Shown here piece after piece: positions 11,377 to 22,391 of a stretch of DNA of 64,000 nt. The position numbers and the translations under genes are program-made. The DNA comes from Phylloscopus collybita (lineage: Eukaryota; Chordata; Aves; Passeriformes; Phylloscopidae), in assembly GCA_027886175.1 (NCBI GenBank), contig JAJNNQ010000005.1, positions 3,336,501 through 3,400,500 of the forward strand, in the 5' to 3' direction. The notes below the pieces were generated by a model, which ran no database searches, was not told the DNA's origin, and was given only the letters and a program-made list of their open reading frames with translations. Within the stretch, counting starts at the first letter, position 1. Each line of letters starts with the position of its first letter.

Positions 11377-12106
11377 TGTCTTGGGTTATGGAACCAAAAA
11401 TGTGTATTCTATTTCATCTGCTGAAAGCAGCTGGGGAGATGTTTTTCTTTATCTTGTAACTCTGGTGGGAGGGGGGTGGGTGACTTTTGATAATGGGCCA
11501 ACTGTGAAAACCAGGTGGGGCAGTGTTTCTTATCTTTTTTTATCACCTCTCCTCCCTCCAAAAGGATATTTTCTGCTAATGGGCCACTGATACTCCTCAA
11601 GCAGTTGTCCCCAGGCTTGTCACAAGTTGTCCCATTGTGAGATGCTCCACCCAGTGGGAGGAGCCAACCATTCCTACCAGGATAAAAACTGAGACTCAGG
11701 AACACCAGGGATCTGGTTCCACCGGATTCCCAGAGGAAGGCTGGACCCTTATTCTACAGGATCATCTCTGCCCCACCAGAACCACCTCTGCCACACCAGG
11801 AGGACTCACTTTGGGACTGCTTCCAACACCCTGACCAACAGGGTGTCAGGCTGTGGCTCTGACTCTGTCAGGGTTTCTAGGATTGTTGTTTGTTTGTTTG
11901 CTTGTCTGGTTGGTTGGTTTTGTTTTCTACTACATTTGTATTTGTTAATATTCCCAGTAAAGAACTGTTATTCCTATTCCCAAATCTTTGCCTGAAAGCC
12001 CTTAATTGCAAAATTACAATTTGAAGGGGGCGAGGAGTTTACATTCTCTGTCCTAAGGGAAACTCCAGCTTTCCCTGGCAGATACCTGTCCTTCCAAACC
12101 AAGACA
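11377..12106 (+). mobile_element. Endogenous retrovirus solo LTR, family copy 1
   Basis: The element starts TGTCTTGG and ends CCAAGACA, a perfect 8-bp terminal inverted repeat. It is flanked by the perfect 5-bp target duplication CAGGG (11372-11376 and 12107-12111). A TATA-like GATAAAAA lies at 11681, and an AGTAAA variant polyadenylation signal at 11956, giving plus orientation. Length is 730 bp. No internal retroviral gene sequence lies on either side, so it is a solo LTR left by recombination. The 5-bp duplication fits ERVL-like or some gammaretroviral elements; that class is inferred. A relative lies at 47110-47838. Confidence 0.92.
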
Positions 12107-12111
12107 CAGGG

Positions 12112-13140
12112 ATTTCCAGCAGTGCTTCCTTCCCCTGGCACCTTGTCCTGCCCCTGCCTTTAGCTCCTGCCAGCAGGCTCGCTAAAAATAATGTGAATTT
12201 GCATTTATAGAGCAAAGAGAGGAAATAGACTCATTTTTTTTTCCTCAGTCCTGACTAAAATCAGGGCCTGGGAAAGCCCTTTCCCTCTTCCACCTATTGC
12301 AGGCAAGATCCACAGGCAGCTCTCCCAGCTCCAGGTGAGCCCAGGCACAGCCTGCACATCCCATTCCAATACTTCCAGAGAGTTTCCAGAAGGATTTCAA
12401 GTGCCTGTTTTCCTTACTGCCAATAGCTCTTCCAGATAACCCATGCGAAGGAATTGCTACAGTTCACTTTACCATATCATCAATGAATTATTCATAAATG
12501 CCACTTCGTGCCATAAAAATTTAAGGTATTAGTTCACAACATGATCATAAATATGATTAACACAGACCACACGTCCCTTGACTGCCACGCTGCAATATTT
12601 TCACAATAAACCGTGATGATCCAAGATAAAATGACGGTAGCAAGTTAAAAGTCTGAGTAGAAGAACTGTTGAATTCTGCATTTCTTAGAGCATGTTATTT
12701 TGGTCATTGTTAAAAGACTTTACCCAGACTTGTTTCTGCATCCCCTCTCTTCTCTCCCTGGAGCACTGTGTGACTACAAAGTACCCAGATTTTTTTTTTC
12801 ACCCTGTTTACACCAGCAAAGGAAAGAATCAAAGCACTATTTTCTAACAATGTATTCCCTTGTGACTCAAACTGCATGTGTGGGGTTTAGCATGTGCCTT
12901 AATAGTGAGTCAGCAGCCTGGGGAGAGGCAGTAGCTGCACTCGAAATCAGTCAGGGATGGAAGATAACAAGAAAAGCAAGGAGTGACTCCCATCCACTCT
13001 GAAACAGTCTCTGTAACAGTGCAGATAAAGGGTATTGCCATGGTTTCATTTCCACTTGTGACATGCTGACCGAGAGAGAGCCTTTCCTTCTAAAGGCCAA
13101 AGAACTAAAATTTAAACAGAAAGAAAAAAAGGGGATGAGG
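12112..13140. other. Unique non-coding DNA; possible conserved element
   Basis: No gene is seen. The part at about 12420-12690 is AT-rich and repeat-free, with ATCAATGAATTATTCATAAA-like homeodomain words and several CpGs, and could be a conserved non-coding element. The rest is unremarkable. Confidence 0.4.
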
Positions 13141-13250
13141 GAGTTTGGTGGTTTTTTGGTTTTGTTTTGGGGGTTTTTTTGTTTTTGTTTTTGGGGGTTT
13201 TTTGTTTGTTTGTTTTGTTTTTGTTTTGTTTGCCTGGTTTTATTTTTTTT
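13141..13250. repeat. T/G-rich low-complexity tract
   Basis: About 110 bp of imperfect TTTTG, TTTG and GGGGGTTTTT units on the plus strand. Open frames through it encode only Phe/Cys/Leu/Val strings on one strand and Lys/Gln/Asn strings on the other; they are artefacts of composition. Confidence 0.85.
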
Positions 13251-15487
13251 AAATGAAAGATAACCTGAGAAGAGCAGGGTGAGTAACAAGGACAACTTCC
13301 TGTCTTCTCTCCAGCAATACATAAGATGCTGTGACTAAAAAAAAAAAAAAAAAAGTTCCTTTAAAGAGAACATGCAGTTCAGAATCATCTGGATAATGTC
13401 TGGGAAAACTCCATGCCATTGTATTACCTATGATTATTTTAACCAAGTCTGTCTGCAAGCACCCATAGGGTATGTGAAAGGATATTGTACCCACTACTCA
13501 TTTCATATTATATTTTTCACTTGGTTTTCCCATTCTCTTCACAAAGTGACCTCAAAAGGCACAAGAGTTTTCACCAATATGCTCCCACCAAAGTCTCATG
13601 AATAATTTCAGCAAAGATTTCTGAGTTTATATATTCTTAATCCAGTGGAGCACCTCCATTGTTTCCTCAGCTGTCCACCAGGACATTCCTTGCATTTCCT
13701 GTGTTAGGTGTGTGGGCAGACTGTGTTGATTCCCTCCTTTTCTTAGAGAAAATTCACAGCTAATTTTAAATAGACTTGAACTCTTTCCCAATTCCAGCAA
13801 CTTCTTCACTCAACCCTCACATTGAATAACTGCACCTGGTGTACACGTATATTAAAAAAAACAACACTGAAATCTACTTTTCACAAGTATTTCTCCAACG
13901 CTTGCTGCATTAGCCAACATCTGCTGTGAAGAGTGTTTTCTGGAAGGGATACAAGCAACAACAAAAGCCACAGGAGTCTCTGACAATACAAACAATCAGG
14001 GAGGCTTGTCAGAGGCACTGGCATAACTCAGCAAAGCCAAACAGGGCCCTGGAAGGATGCAGGGCTGAGGAGCACGGCGAGGAGCAGCTCCATCCTTCTC
14101 TCTCAGCAGATGCGGGGTTGGTGAGTGACTGGGGGACGTGGCTTGGGCTCACTCTGAACATATGGTGGAGCTGAGTTCCAGGCAGCCAGAGAAACTCTGT
14201 CTCTCCACAGTAACTGTGGTCCATTTTCCCTGGATCTGCCTGCCACTGGCTCGTTAACAAAAACAAAATCAAACACCTGTGCACAGGCTCTGGGAGGGTT
14301 GGAGTGCCAGCAGGGCTCCATCTGCAGAGCACATCCTTAGCCAACTCCTTTTCTCTGGGTGAGACACAAGGCAGATTCATCAGAGCAAACCCACAGCAAC
14401 GCTTAAGGAACATTTTGTGTCCCAGCCTACTGCTCCCCACTTCTTTCTTTGCCTTTTCATGCTGCCATAATGGTGATGAACAGTGATAAAATATTCATTG
14501 CTCTCCCCATCAGGTAATTCTCCAGGCCCTGGACCAGCACTCTAACCTCATCCCCTCTTCTTTATTGCCCCACCTGCCACTTTATTGGCAGATCCTTCCA
14601 GCCTGCCATCCCCTCATCTGACTTCTCCTCCTGCACTACAGAGCAGGGAGATTTTTCAGAACTATTTAAGTGCTGCTGGATTGGGTCTGGCTGGGTTTCA
14701 GGAATGGCTTCTGTGAGGAGATGCCAGAAGCTCCCTCTCCTTCCCCTCCCTCCTCTGACTTCAGGAGCACAATGTCATCCAAGTCCTCATATCTTACAGC
14801 TCGTGATGTGACCTTACTAGGCTGGGATTTGTTCAGGATTTTTGACTGAGACTGTTGGAAAGCTCTGGGACAGTGCAGGGGCACAGCCCAGCCTGGGCAA
14901 GGAGCCCTGGGATTACTTTTGTAATTATCCTGGGATAAAATGCAGTTCCTTTGACCAGTGTCTGAATAAATGGCTGGCAGCTTTCTTATCTGCTTCCCCC
15001 TGTTTACAGTAATTCAGTGGTTACAGCAATCTATAGTGCACATATCAACAACCCCTACCTGGGGACAGATGCTGTGGAGGGGGGACACTTTCATCTCTGT
15101 GAATAGTGATGGATCCTGAGGCTGAAAAAGGTCACAGTTAAATGTGAAAGGCAGAATTCAAGTCCCTACAGTCTTAGATTTGCTCAATGCACCAGGCAGT
15201 GAAGTCAGCAGAACTTCTTCCCACTGGGGCAGGGACTGGGGCCAAACCCTGACCTAATCCCAGGGACCTGAAACACTTCCCAGCCCAGAAGGACAAGGCA
15301 GGACTTGCAGATCTGCCATGGAGCAGAGCCACTGACAAAAATGCAAATTCATCACAGCAACTTTCTTGGGCTAAGCTGAATGAAGATGAGGAGATGAGGT
15401 TACTGCTGGAAAGGGCAGTCCTGGGACTCCCCATCCCTTTTCCTTTGCCAGAGTACACTTACTACAGAACTTCATACCATACATATT
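13251..15487. other. Unique non-coding DNA, no gene seen
   Basis: This stretch contains an 18-A run at 13337-13354 and otherwise unique sequence. Open frames up to 143 codons (14009-14440 minus) show no domain and no similarity I recognise. Confidence 0.55.
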
Positions 15488-15590
15488 AAAAAAAAAAAAA
15501 AAAAAAAACAACAACAAAAAAAAACAACAAAAAAAAAAAAAAAAAAAAAAAAACAAAAACAAAAAAACCACAACAACAAAACCCAAAACA
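15488..15590. repeat. A-rich tract with AAC interruptions
   Basis: About 100 bp of poly(A) interrupted by CAACAAC and single C. It is followed at 15661-15681 by an uninterrupted run of 21 T, so A-rich and T-rich tracts face each other about 70 bp apart. Confidence 0.88.
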
Positions 15591-15660
15591 TTTCATTGGT
15601 GTTATATTACGTATTTAAAACATTTTTTCCTTTCTGAATGGGAAAACAGAAAGTAAACAC

Positions 15661-15681
15661 TTTTTTTTTTTTTTTTTTTTT
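15661..15681. repeat. Poly(T) tract, 21 bp
   Basis: An uninterrupted run of 21 T directly before GCTGCCACAG. Confidence 0.88.
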
Positions 15682-18270
15682 GCTGCCACAGTGGTGACCC
15701 TGGGTCTGCCTCAGCTGATTATTGAATTTCCCCCTTACTCTCAGAAACCTTTCACTGCAGCATTCCAGACATGCATGGCCTGGAATAAGCTCCTTGGAAA
15801 AGAGGAAGAATAAAGGAATCTGCTGCCAGAAGTGTCCATCCTCCCTGCTTCTCCCAAGCCCTGTGTGCAAGTGAGCCCTTGTGCACCACCTGCTTCAGCT
15901 CTGGAGTAGCCATGAGGATTTCCTACTCCACAACCCCCTTGGATGATGCTCTGAAAAAGACTTTCATTGACTCGCTCGACTTAATTGGGAGCACAGCACA
16001 CAGAGCAGAGCCTGGGGTTTTGAGATAGCAAAACACATTTTGTTCAGAGCTGGGATTACTCCATGATAAATCCATTTGCAAGCAGATAAATGCCAGCAAA
16101 GAGACTAGAAATGGGAAGTGTCTGTTAAATAAAGCAGGTTACTGAGTGGGGGGAATAGAAAAAGGGAGATTTGGGTTTATTTTGAACAAATAAGCCAGGG
16201 TTTAAAGGTTATTGCACTAAAGCAAAGGAAAAGACAAAGCAGACTGTAATCCAATTCAATGTAATAAGCAGTAAATTAAAGAGTTGGTATTCCTACAGCA
16301 CATATTGATTATTGTATTCTTGTGTACCATGTTTGGTGCTGGCAAATCTATACACATCTTATTACTCTTCACAGGATACAGAGCAGAGCACTCAGATTAA
16401 TTTCAGGCCTCATATTTAAACTCTTCTGCCAGCCTGAGAGCTCTGGGTATAAAAGAGAAAACTCCCACTAAGCTGATTTACTCAGAGAAGCAGAGAAACC
16501 ACACAAAGCCAAACAAAGAGCTTCACCAGTGTCCTGCCAGGTCACTCAAAGCAAACTGCAGGGAGCTCAGGAGGAACAGGGCCAACCCCAGTGTTCACAA
16601 AATGCAGGTGCTGTTTCTGTGTTAACATTTGGGACATCAACATAAACCACCAAGAATCACTGCCACTAAAAGAATCATGACTTTCTCCTGATGGTCGCAT
16701 CTGTCAGATGTTCAGTGTTTACTCTGGAGGTGTTTTTCTCTTCCACAGCCATTCCCACCATTTCTCCACCTTTTCCCTGTGCCACATCTCATCCAGAGAA
16801 GCAATCCCAACACCTCTTCTTAAAACAGAACACTGCTTTCCTGCAGACCTGACATTTATTACCTTTATTTTGCCCTGTAGAGATGGGAAGAAGCACGTAA
16901 TCAAATATGTATGTGCATTTCTGCTGGGTATTTCCAGGCAGCAGACAACTCCTGCATTATCTTTCCCTTCAAAGGGATACACAGCAAAGAAATAACAGAG
17001 GAGGAGATGGACAGAATCATTCAACTTCCATCCAAAATAAAAAACAGGTAGGGAAAAGAAAGCTGTCCATGAACCAAATTCTGCAAATGGTACAGAAAAA
17101 AAAAAAAAAAAAAAAAAGCCATTTTTTTTACCTTTCTACTCCTAAAAGCTTTTCAACAATGAGTATTAATTTTTTTTTCTGAAGCAGGGATGGGATAATT
17201 GCATGCAGTCTTTAATATTAATTGCCACGTAAGCTGCTCTAAAAAGGTTTGTTATCTCCACTCCCACGCAGGTAAGCCTAGTCAAAGCCACCTTGGTGGC
17301 CAAGGTAACACTCCCCAGTAAAAACGGATTAAATCAGTGGGCCAGCAGTGAGCTCTCCATGTAAAAAGCCTGGCTCATTGCATGGGGTGACAGCACAATG
17401 AACTAACACTGCTACCTGCAATTGTGGGAGCTTTTAAAAACCCTGGGATAGCACTCAAGTCAATGCATCAGCCACTTGAGTTTCTTTAGCAACCTGATCT
17501 GGATAATTCTTCCTAAATTTTAGAAGACAAAAAAATGTGCTAGAGAATAAACAAAACCCAACTGATTTCCAAGCTCCGTTTTATAGCCAGTAAGAGCTCA
17601 GAAACAATTATTCTGAAACAACAGATTTGGGCAGATTAAGGCACACAGATCAAAGGATTGCACTCTGTAAGATATTTGACCAGTCTAGAACATAAAGCAG
17701 TTCTTAGAATTTTACTTTCAGGAATCAGGAAATGCATTTATATTTTGTCTTTGGGTTGTTTTTTTTTAATCTTAATTGGTCCTAACAACCACCTTGTCTT
17801 GGTAATTCTCTCTCCTGAAAGCATTTCACTGGATGGCACAGCTGGAACTGGAGCCAGAATCCTGTGGATGGCAGGGACCACCTGCAGAGCCTTTGAACAC
17901 GAGTGTAAAAGGTTGGCTGCTGCCCTAATTAAATGGAGGTAAAGTGGTGTCCTCTTTAGCAGCAGACACAGCCTTTGAGACAAGAACTAGAGGACAACAC
18001 CAGTGCAAAGGTGTTTCACCCATCAGAGACTCAGAACTGACTTTAGGGTGGGAGCTGCAGAAACAGCACTGGAGACCAGAGGTGAAGGGGACACAGGGGG
18101 AAATTTAAAGAGGAGGGCTGAGAGAATCAGACCCCACCAACACCCACAGGTGCTGAATGCAGAAACAGCTCTTGGCGTGGCTCAGTGATGGCTCTGCAGT
18201 GCAGCCCTGCCCTTCCCAGGATCCTGGCTCCACGTGTTTGCTCCCCACGTGCCCTGCTCTGCCCCATGCC
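15682..18270. other. Unique non-coding DNA, no gene seen
   Basis: Only a 22-A run at 17096-17117 and a short T run near 17171 stand out. No dispersed repeat or credible exon is recognisable; open frames are at most about 100 codons. Confidence 0.55.
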
Positions 18271-18275
18271 CCCTG

Positions 18276-18960
18276 TGTGTGGTGTTGGGTATCTTTTTCT
18301 GGCCCAGCTTGGTGTTCAGCTTGGGTTCCCGGCAGCTCTGACACGCTACAACAATACTCGTTGGTGGGGTCTTGATTCTACAGGCAGATCGACTCACACT
18401 GTCATGGCTGTGGTAGAAAGAGGGGACTCTCCGAGGCTTCCAGGAAACAGAGATTTTATTTGGGGGGTCAGGGGATCCCCCAGCCTCAGGCCAGTGCCTC
18501 AGAGAGACCCCGAGCCTGGGCTGCAGGGCGTTTTTGTACAATGCAGTCTGGGAGGTGGGTACAAATTATTCAAACCAATAAAACAATCCAAACACTACAT
18601 GCCAGCTAAATTACCTAAATTCTAACAAATCCAAAACAGGTTTGGGAGTGGTCTCAAGGGAGTCCTGCCAACCAGTGGCTGGAACTCTTGGACCTTGAAG
18701 ATAAGAATTCCATGATGGACAAAGGGAAAAATTATGCATAACACAGGGATAAAATAGAGAGAAGAACCAATAGAGAAGAGTCTCCAAGCAGAGACTCAAG
18801 TTGTCTTAGAAACCCTTATCAAACTATGATAAGAATACATTCTAGGACAAGGAGCCCTTTCAAGGTATCTAAACTACCCTAAACTTACAATATAAAAAAC
18901 TATACTATATTCATAACTAAAGCTTATAAAACATTTCTTGCAAACCCACACCTCTGCACA
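18276..18960 (-). mobile_element. Endogenous retrovirus solo LTR, minus orientation
   Basis: The element begins TGTGTGGTG, ends CTCTGCACA, and is flanked by the perfect 5-bp duplication CCCTG (18271-18275 and 18961-18965). Orientation is minus because TTTATT at 18455-18460 reads AATAAA on the minus strand, followed there by a GC-richer U5-like segment. Length is 685 bp. It is not similar to the family at 11.4 and 47.1 kb. No gag, pol or env sequence adjoins it. The 146-codon frame at 18185-18625 crosses the LTR edge and is not a gene. Confidence 0.82.
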
Positions 18961-18965
18961 CCCTG

Positions 18966-20603
18966 CTCTGCTGGAATTACACCTCACAAACACTCCTGCT
19001 TCAGCAAACCAAGGATTGCTGCAGTGCCTTGACCAGGTGGGAAGATGCTGTAATTTTGAGTCCTCCATCTGACCCTAATTTGCCATCAATGGCCCTGTGG
19101 ATTTTTAATTGCAGACTGGCTGTGCTAAAGCTGTCAGATGGGTTACAAACCCCCAGGACTGATCTCCAGGTGCCCAGGAGGTTTCCAGCACAGAGAATGG
19201 AAACAGAGGCTGCTCCAGAGGGCAGTGGGTTGCACAGGATTTTCAGCAGGAGGGGGAAGACAACAACGAAAAAAGCAAAACAAAAATATTACCAAACAAA
19301 ACAAAACAAAAACCACAAACCAAACCAAAACCACAAACAAACAAACAAAAACAAACATAAAAAATCAACCAAAAAAACCACCAAACAGAAACTCCACCAT
19401 TTCTTCCCGTTCAAAAAATAAAAGCCAAAAGGCTGTGCAGCCAAGTGACAAAATGTTAAATATTTCCTGTGAAGTTACAGAAGGAATAAACCTGATTCAT
19501 ATCAGACTGAAACACAGCAGGGAGCTTGACCTGGAGAGCCAAGAAGAATTAGTCCTGATTCAGCAAGGACAGAAGAGTGGAGATGCAAGAACCTTTCCTC
19601 CTGCTCACCTCTGATCTCCTGCCCAGCCCTTCCCTGCCTGCCCAGGCTCCATCTTTACACCCCAGGACTGCCACACCTGAGGCCATTTCTTGCTTATTTT
19701 CCCCAAAGTAACACTTAACGCCATATTTCAAGTGCTACCTGGATTTTCTGTATTAAATACATAAAATTGGAAAGTCCAGAGATGTTATCCCTAACTACAG
19801 ACCACCAGCGATCAGTCATGATGAACAATGGGTAAAAATTATCCTAAAAAGCCTCCAGCCCTTGGAAAATTCATTCCTGGATTGTATCTCCTGTCAGATT
19901 TACCTAGCAGTTTTCTATAAATCAATTGCTGTTAAAGAATTTTATCTATCAACCAAAAGTACTACAAGAACCATTAAGTTTCTGTTAGTGCTACTTGAGA
20001 AATAAATAATTTGGAGGCTTTTATCCTAAGAAAAGCAGCACTGAAGGGTTTGGGTTTTTTTAAATGAATTTTTTGAAAAAGTGCCAAAAACGTGGTCAGA
20101 AACAATCTTTGTTGAGACAAAAGGCTTTTAAAATGCAATTTAAACTGCATTTTAATAATACCTTGGTTAAAATTCTGAAACAGGACCACACAAAGGAGAT
20201 CCACTATGGTTGGAAACTTCATTAAATTGTCACATGAGGATATTACTCATGAGGATATTGGGGAGAAAAGTAACATTTTACAGTCCCTCTCAAACCAATT
20301 TCACAATGGAACATTAACTGTGATAGGACGAGTATCTCTGTAATAATTGAATAAAACAGTCATTAAGAACCTAATTTCTTGTGTAGCCTGTAAGATTTTG
20401 AATTTTTAACTAAATGAGGAATCAATGTTGAGCTAAATTGTGAGAAAAATTATTTGATGTTGCTGCACTAAACTCATTAAAAGATAAACTCACAAATTAA
20501 TTTCGGTTCCTACGCTAACAGGTTCGGAGATGCCTCCTCAACCACGAGGTAAGTAAAAATTTCCATTGAGTCAGTGTTTCAGCTGTTCAACAACAAAAAT
20601 TTC
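18966..20603. other. Unique non-coding DNA, no gene seen
   Basis: Apart from the A/C-rich tract at 19258-19385 this is ordinary AT-rich sequence. The 158-codon frame at 19138-19614 runs through that tract and encodes a Lys/Asn/Gln-rich string, so I do not treat it as a gene. Confidence 0.55.
19258..19385. repeat. A/C-rich low-complexity tract
   Basis: About 125 bp of imperfect AAAAC, AAAC and AACC units, the complementary composition to the T/G tracts at 13.1, 20.6 and 61.3 kb. Confidence 0.85.
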
Positions 20604-20742
20604 TTGTTTTTTTGTTTTGTGGGTCTTTGGGGGTTGTTTGTTTGCTTGGGGTTTGTTTGTTTGTTTGTTTGGGTTTTTGTTCATTTATTGGTTTGGTGGG
20701 GTTTTTTGGGGGTTTTTTCCTTCTTTTTTTTTGGTGCAGCCA
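20604..20742. repeat. T/G-rich low-complexity tract
   Basis: About 140 bp of TTTG, TTTTG and GGGTTTTT units, including a short TTTG microsatellite near 20653-20670. The 71-133-codon frames across it are Phe/Cys/Gly/Val-rich artefacts. Confidence 0.85.
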
Positions 20743-20782
20743 AGGACCCTCTCCAACCCAGTGCAATGCAACAGAGAGTAAA

Positions 20783-20862
20783 CAGAATCCCAGAATGGCT
20801 TGGGTTGGAAGGAACCTTAAAGATCATCTCATTCCAACCCCCTTCCACAGGCAGGGACAGCA
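20783..20862 (-). mobile_element. CR1 LINE 3' end, heavily truncated
   Basis: The sequence reads CAGAATGGCTTGGGTTGGAA, then GGAACCTTAAAGATCATC, then TTCCAACCCCCTTCCACAGG. This is the CR1 3' end seen from the other strand, so the element is in minus orientation. Only about 80 bp remain before similarity stops. Confidence 0.88.
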
Positions 20863-21141
20863 AATTGGGCAGAATTTGGGAGCCTGCAGCAAGATGGGCT
20901 GTGTTTGGGGGAGCTGGGGAAGCTGTAGAAATTCTGGATAACACCCTGGGACTGGTGATCAGCAGCGACTTCTAATAACCAAGAAAGGCTCCACGAGAGA
21001 CAGCAAGAGCCTGGTTTCAGGTGGGGAAACCCCTCATATTGTAGGATTGCAAAGTGGAGTCACCAATGAATAGTTCAGAGGCGCTTGCTGTGACAGACAC
21101 TTTGTGCAGGCACCAGCAGCACCCTCAGAAAACCAGAAGTT
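20863..21141. other. Unassigned sequence between CR1 and LTR
   Basis: No feature is recognisable in these 280 bp; they could be unique DNA or degraded retroviral sequence next to the LTR that follows. Confidence 0.4.
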
Positions 21142-21145
21142 GTGG

Positions 21146-21848
21146 TGATTTATTAAAAATGTGAATATCGACCTAATACCGATATCTAACTGAGACGGAC
21201 AAAAACTCTCTAACAGTTTAAAGTTAGAAAGTTTGTGTTTATTGCAGCGCTGGGCGGCATGTGGGGTGGCTCCCCAAAGGCATACCGCGCCTTACAGAAA
21301 ATCACAAAGCTATTTTATTTACAAAACTGTTGAATATCCAAAGGACAAATGCATATTCATAACCTTGGTACATCCCATTCCTCGCTTTGTATGATAATTA
21401 GCAAAAAAACCAATTAAGCATGCGTAGTTTGTCCTTTGAAATGGGTCGGTGGTCTCATTAAAGAGGAGTGGGTTTAAAATGAGGAAGTAAAATGACTCTT
21501 CATCGCTCTGAACTTTCTACCTTTTCAATGCAAATGGTGACAAATGGGTGTTGGTAAGACTCCCATTTCCTCAGGTACAGTGACTTTCAATAAGTTTCAG
21601 GATTGGGGAGTCTCTGCAATTGTCCTGTGTCCCTAAACCTATTTATCAGGTTCTCTATTTATTGTTTCAAGCACAGCTAAGCAAACATAAGGTTGACAAG
21701 CAATCAGTTATTTGGAAAAAGTTAACTCAAGCCTAGTCTTCCTTAGCTAACTACAAAGCTCTTAATTAACTTCAACAACCATAAGGCTTATTTCTAACTA
21801 AAATCTTAATTTCTTTAAAATCCTATATTCTTTAAAATCTATGTCTCA
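21146..21848 (-). mobile_element. Endogenous retrovirus LTR, minus orientation (ends tentative)
   Basis: On the minus strand there is a TATA-like TAAATAAAATAG (complement of 21311-21322), then CTGCAATAAACAC with AATAAA (complement of 21238-21243), then a U5-like AT-rich end. This is the usual U3-R-U5 order. With these ends the element has TG and CA termini and a 4-bp GTGG duplication (21142-21145 and 21849-21852). A 4-bp match can arise by chance. An alternative pair of ends, 21143 and 21943, gives a 6-bp inverted repeat TGGTGA/TCACCA but no duplication. Confidence 0.62.
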
Positions 21849-21852
21849 GTGG

Positions 21853-22101
21853 CGCTGATAAGCTGAGCACAACTTAATTCTCCTAAAACTCCCTTTGCTC
21901 AAACCCCTGGGGTCCTCAGTGTCTGGGTTTGTTGCAGTCACCAGCTCTTCCCCACCGAGGCTGGATGTGGCTGTCAGAGCTCCCCTTTGGCCTCACTGAC
22001 AATTTGGGGACCTTGTGGCCTCACCCAGCCCCTCTCTGCCCCGCCTGGCTGCAGCCCCAGGGTGATGGGAGCTGCCAAACCCAAGGCAGGCCCAACTCTG
22101 C
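21853..22101. other. Unassigned spacer between two LTRs
   Basis: About 250 bp of moderately GC-rich sequence. No retroviral gene is recognisable, so the neighbouring LTRs, which point in opposite directions, are not the two ends of one provirus. Confidence 0.4.
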
Positions 22102-22391
22102 TGTGTTGTATTCCTCTGGGGAAATGGTTTCTCACCAGAAACCCCTCAAAGACTGTAACCTTTAGTTTAACCCTGCCTTCCCCCATCTCTGACCAATTGG
22201 CTTAGTGCCAGCTACCTGTCCTAAGACAGTCTAGATAAACCCCTGCTCTTCCCTGTTCAGCCTCTTTGCCCCTGGGACCCCTTCAAGAATAAAGCTTTAG
22301 AAACACCCTGAGGTAAGAGCCTCTTTTGAATCTTTTACCCTATCCCCTGAAGTATTTCCCCCCAAAACTCCCCAGAAACTGAACCAGCACA
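22102..22391 (+). mobile_element. Short endogenous retrovirus LTR, plus orientation
   Basis: The element starts TGTGTTG and ends CAGCACA (inverted repeat 6 of 7; the match extends outward to 9 of 10). In order it has a CCAAT box near 22193, a TATA-like AGATAAAC at 22233-22240, AATAAA at 22288-22293, and a C-rich U5-like end. At 290 bp it resembles short alpha/betaretroviral-type LTRs. No target duplication is visible with these ends, so they may be off by several bases. The element could also be old or rearranged. Confidence 0.58.

Noticed and set aside
19138..19614. 158-codon Lys/Asn/Gln-rich frame
   Set aside because: Product of the A/C-rich low-complexity tract at 19258-19385.
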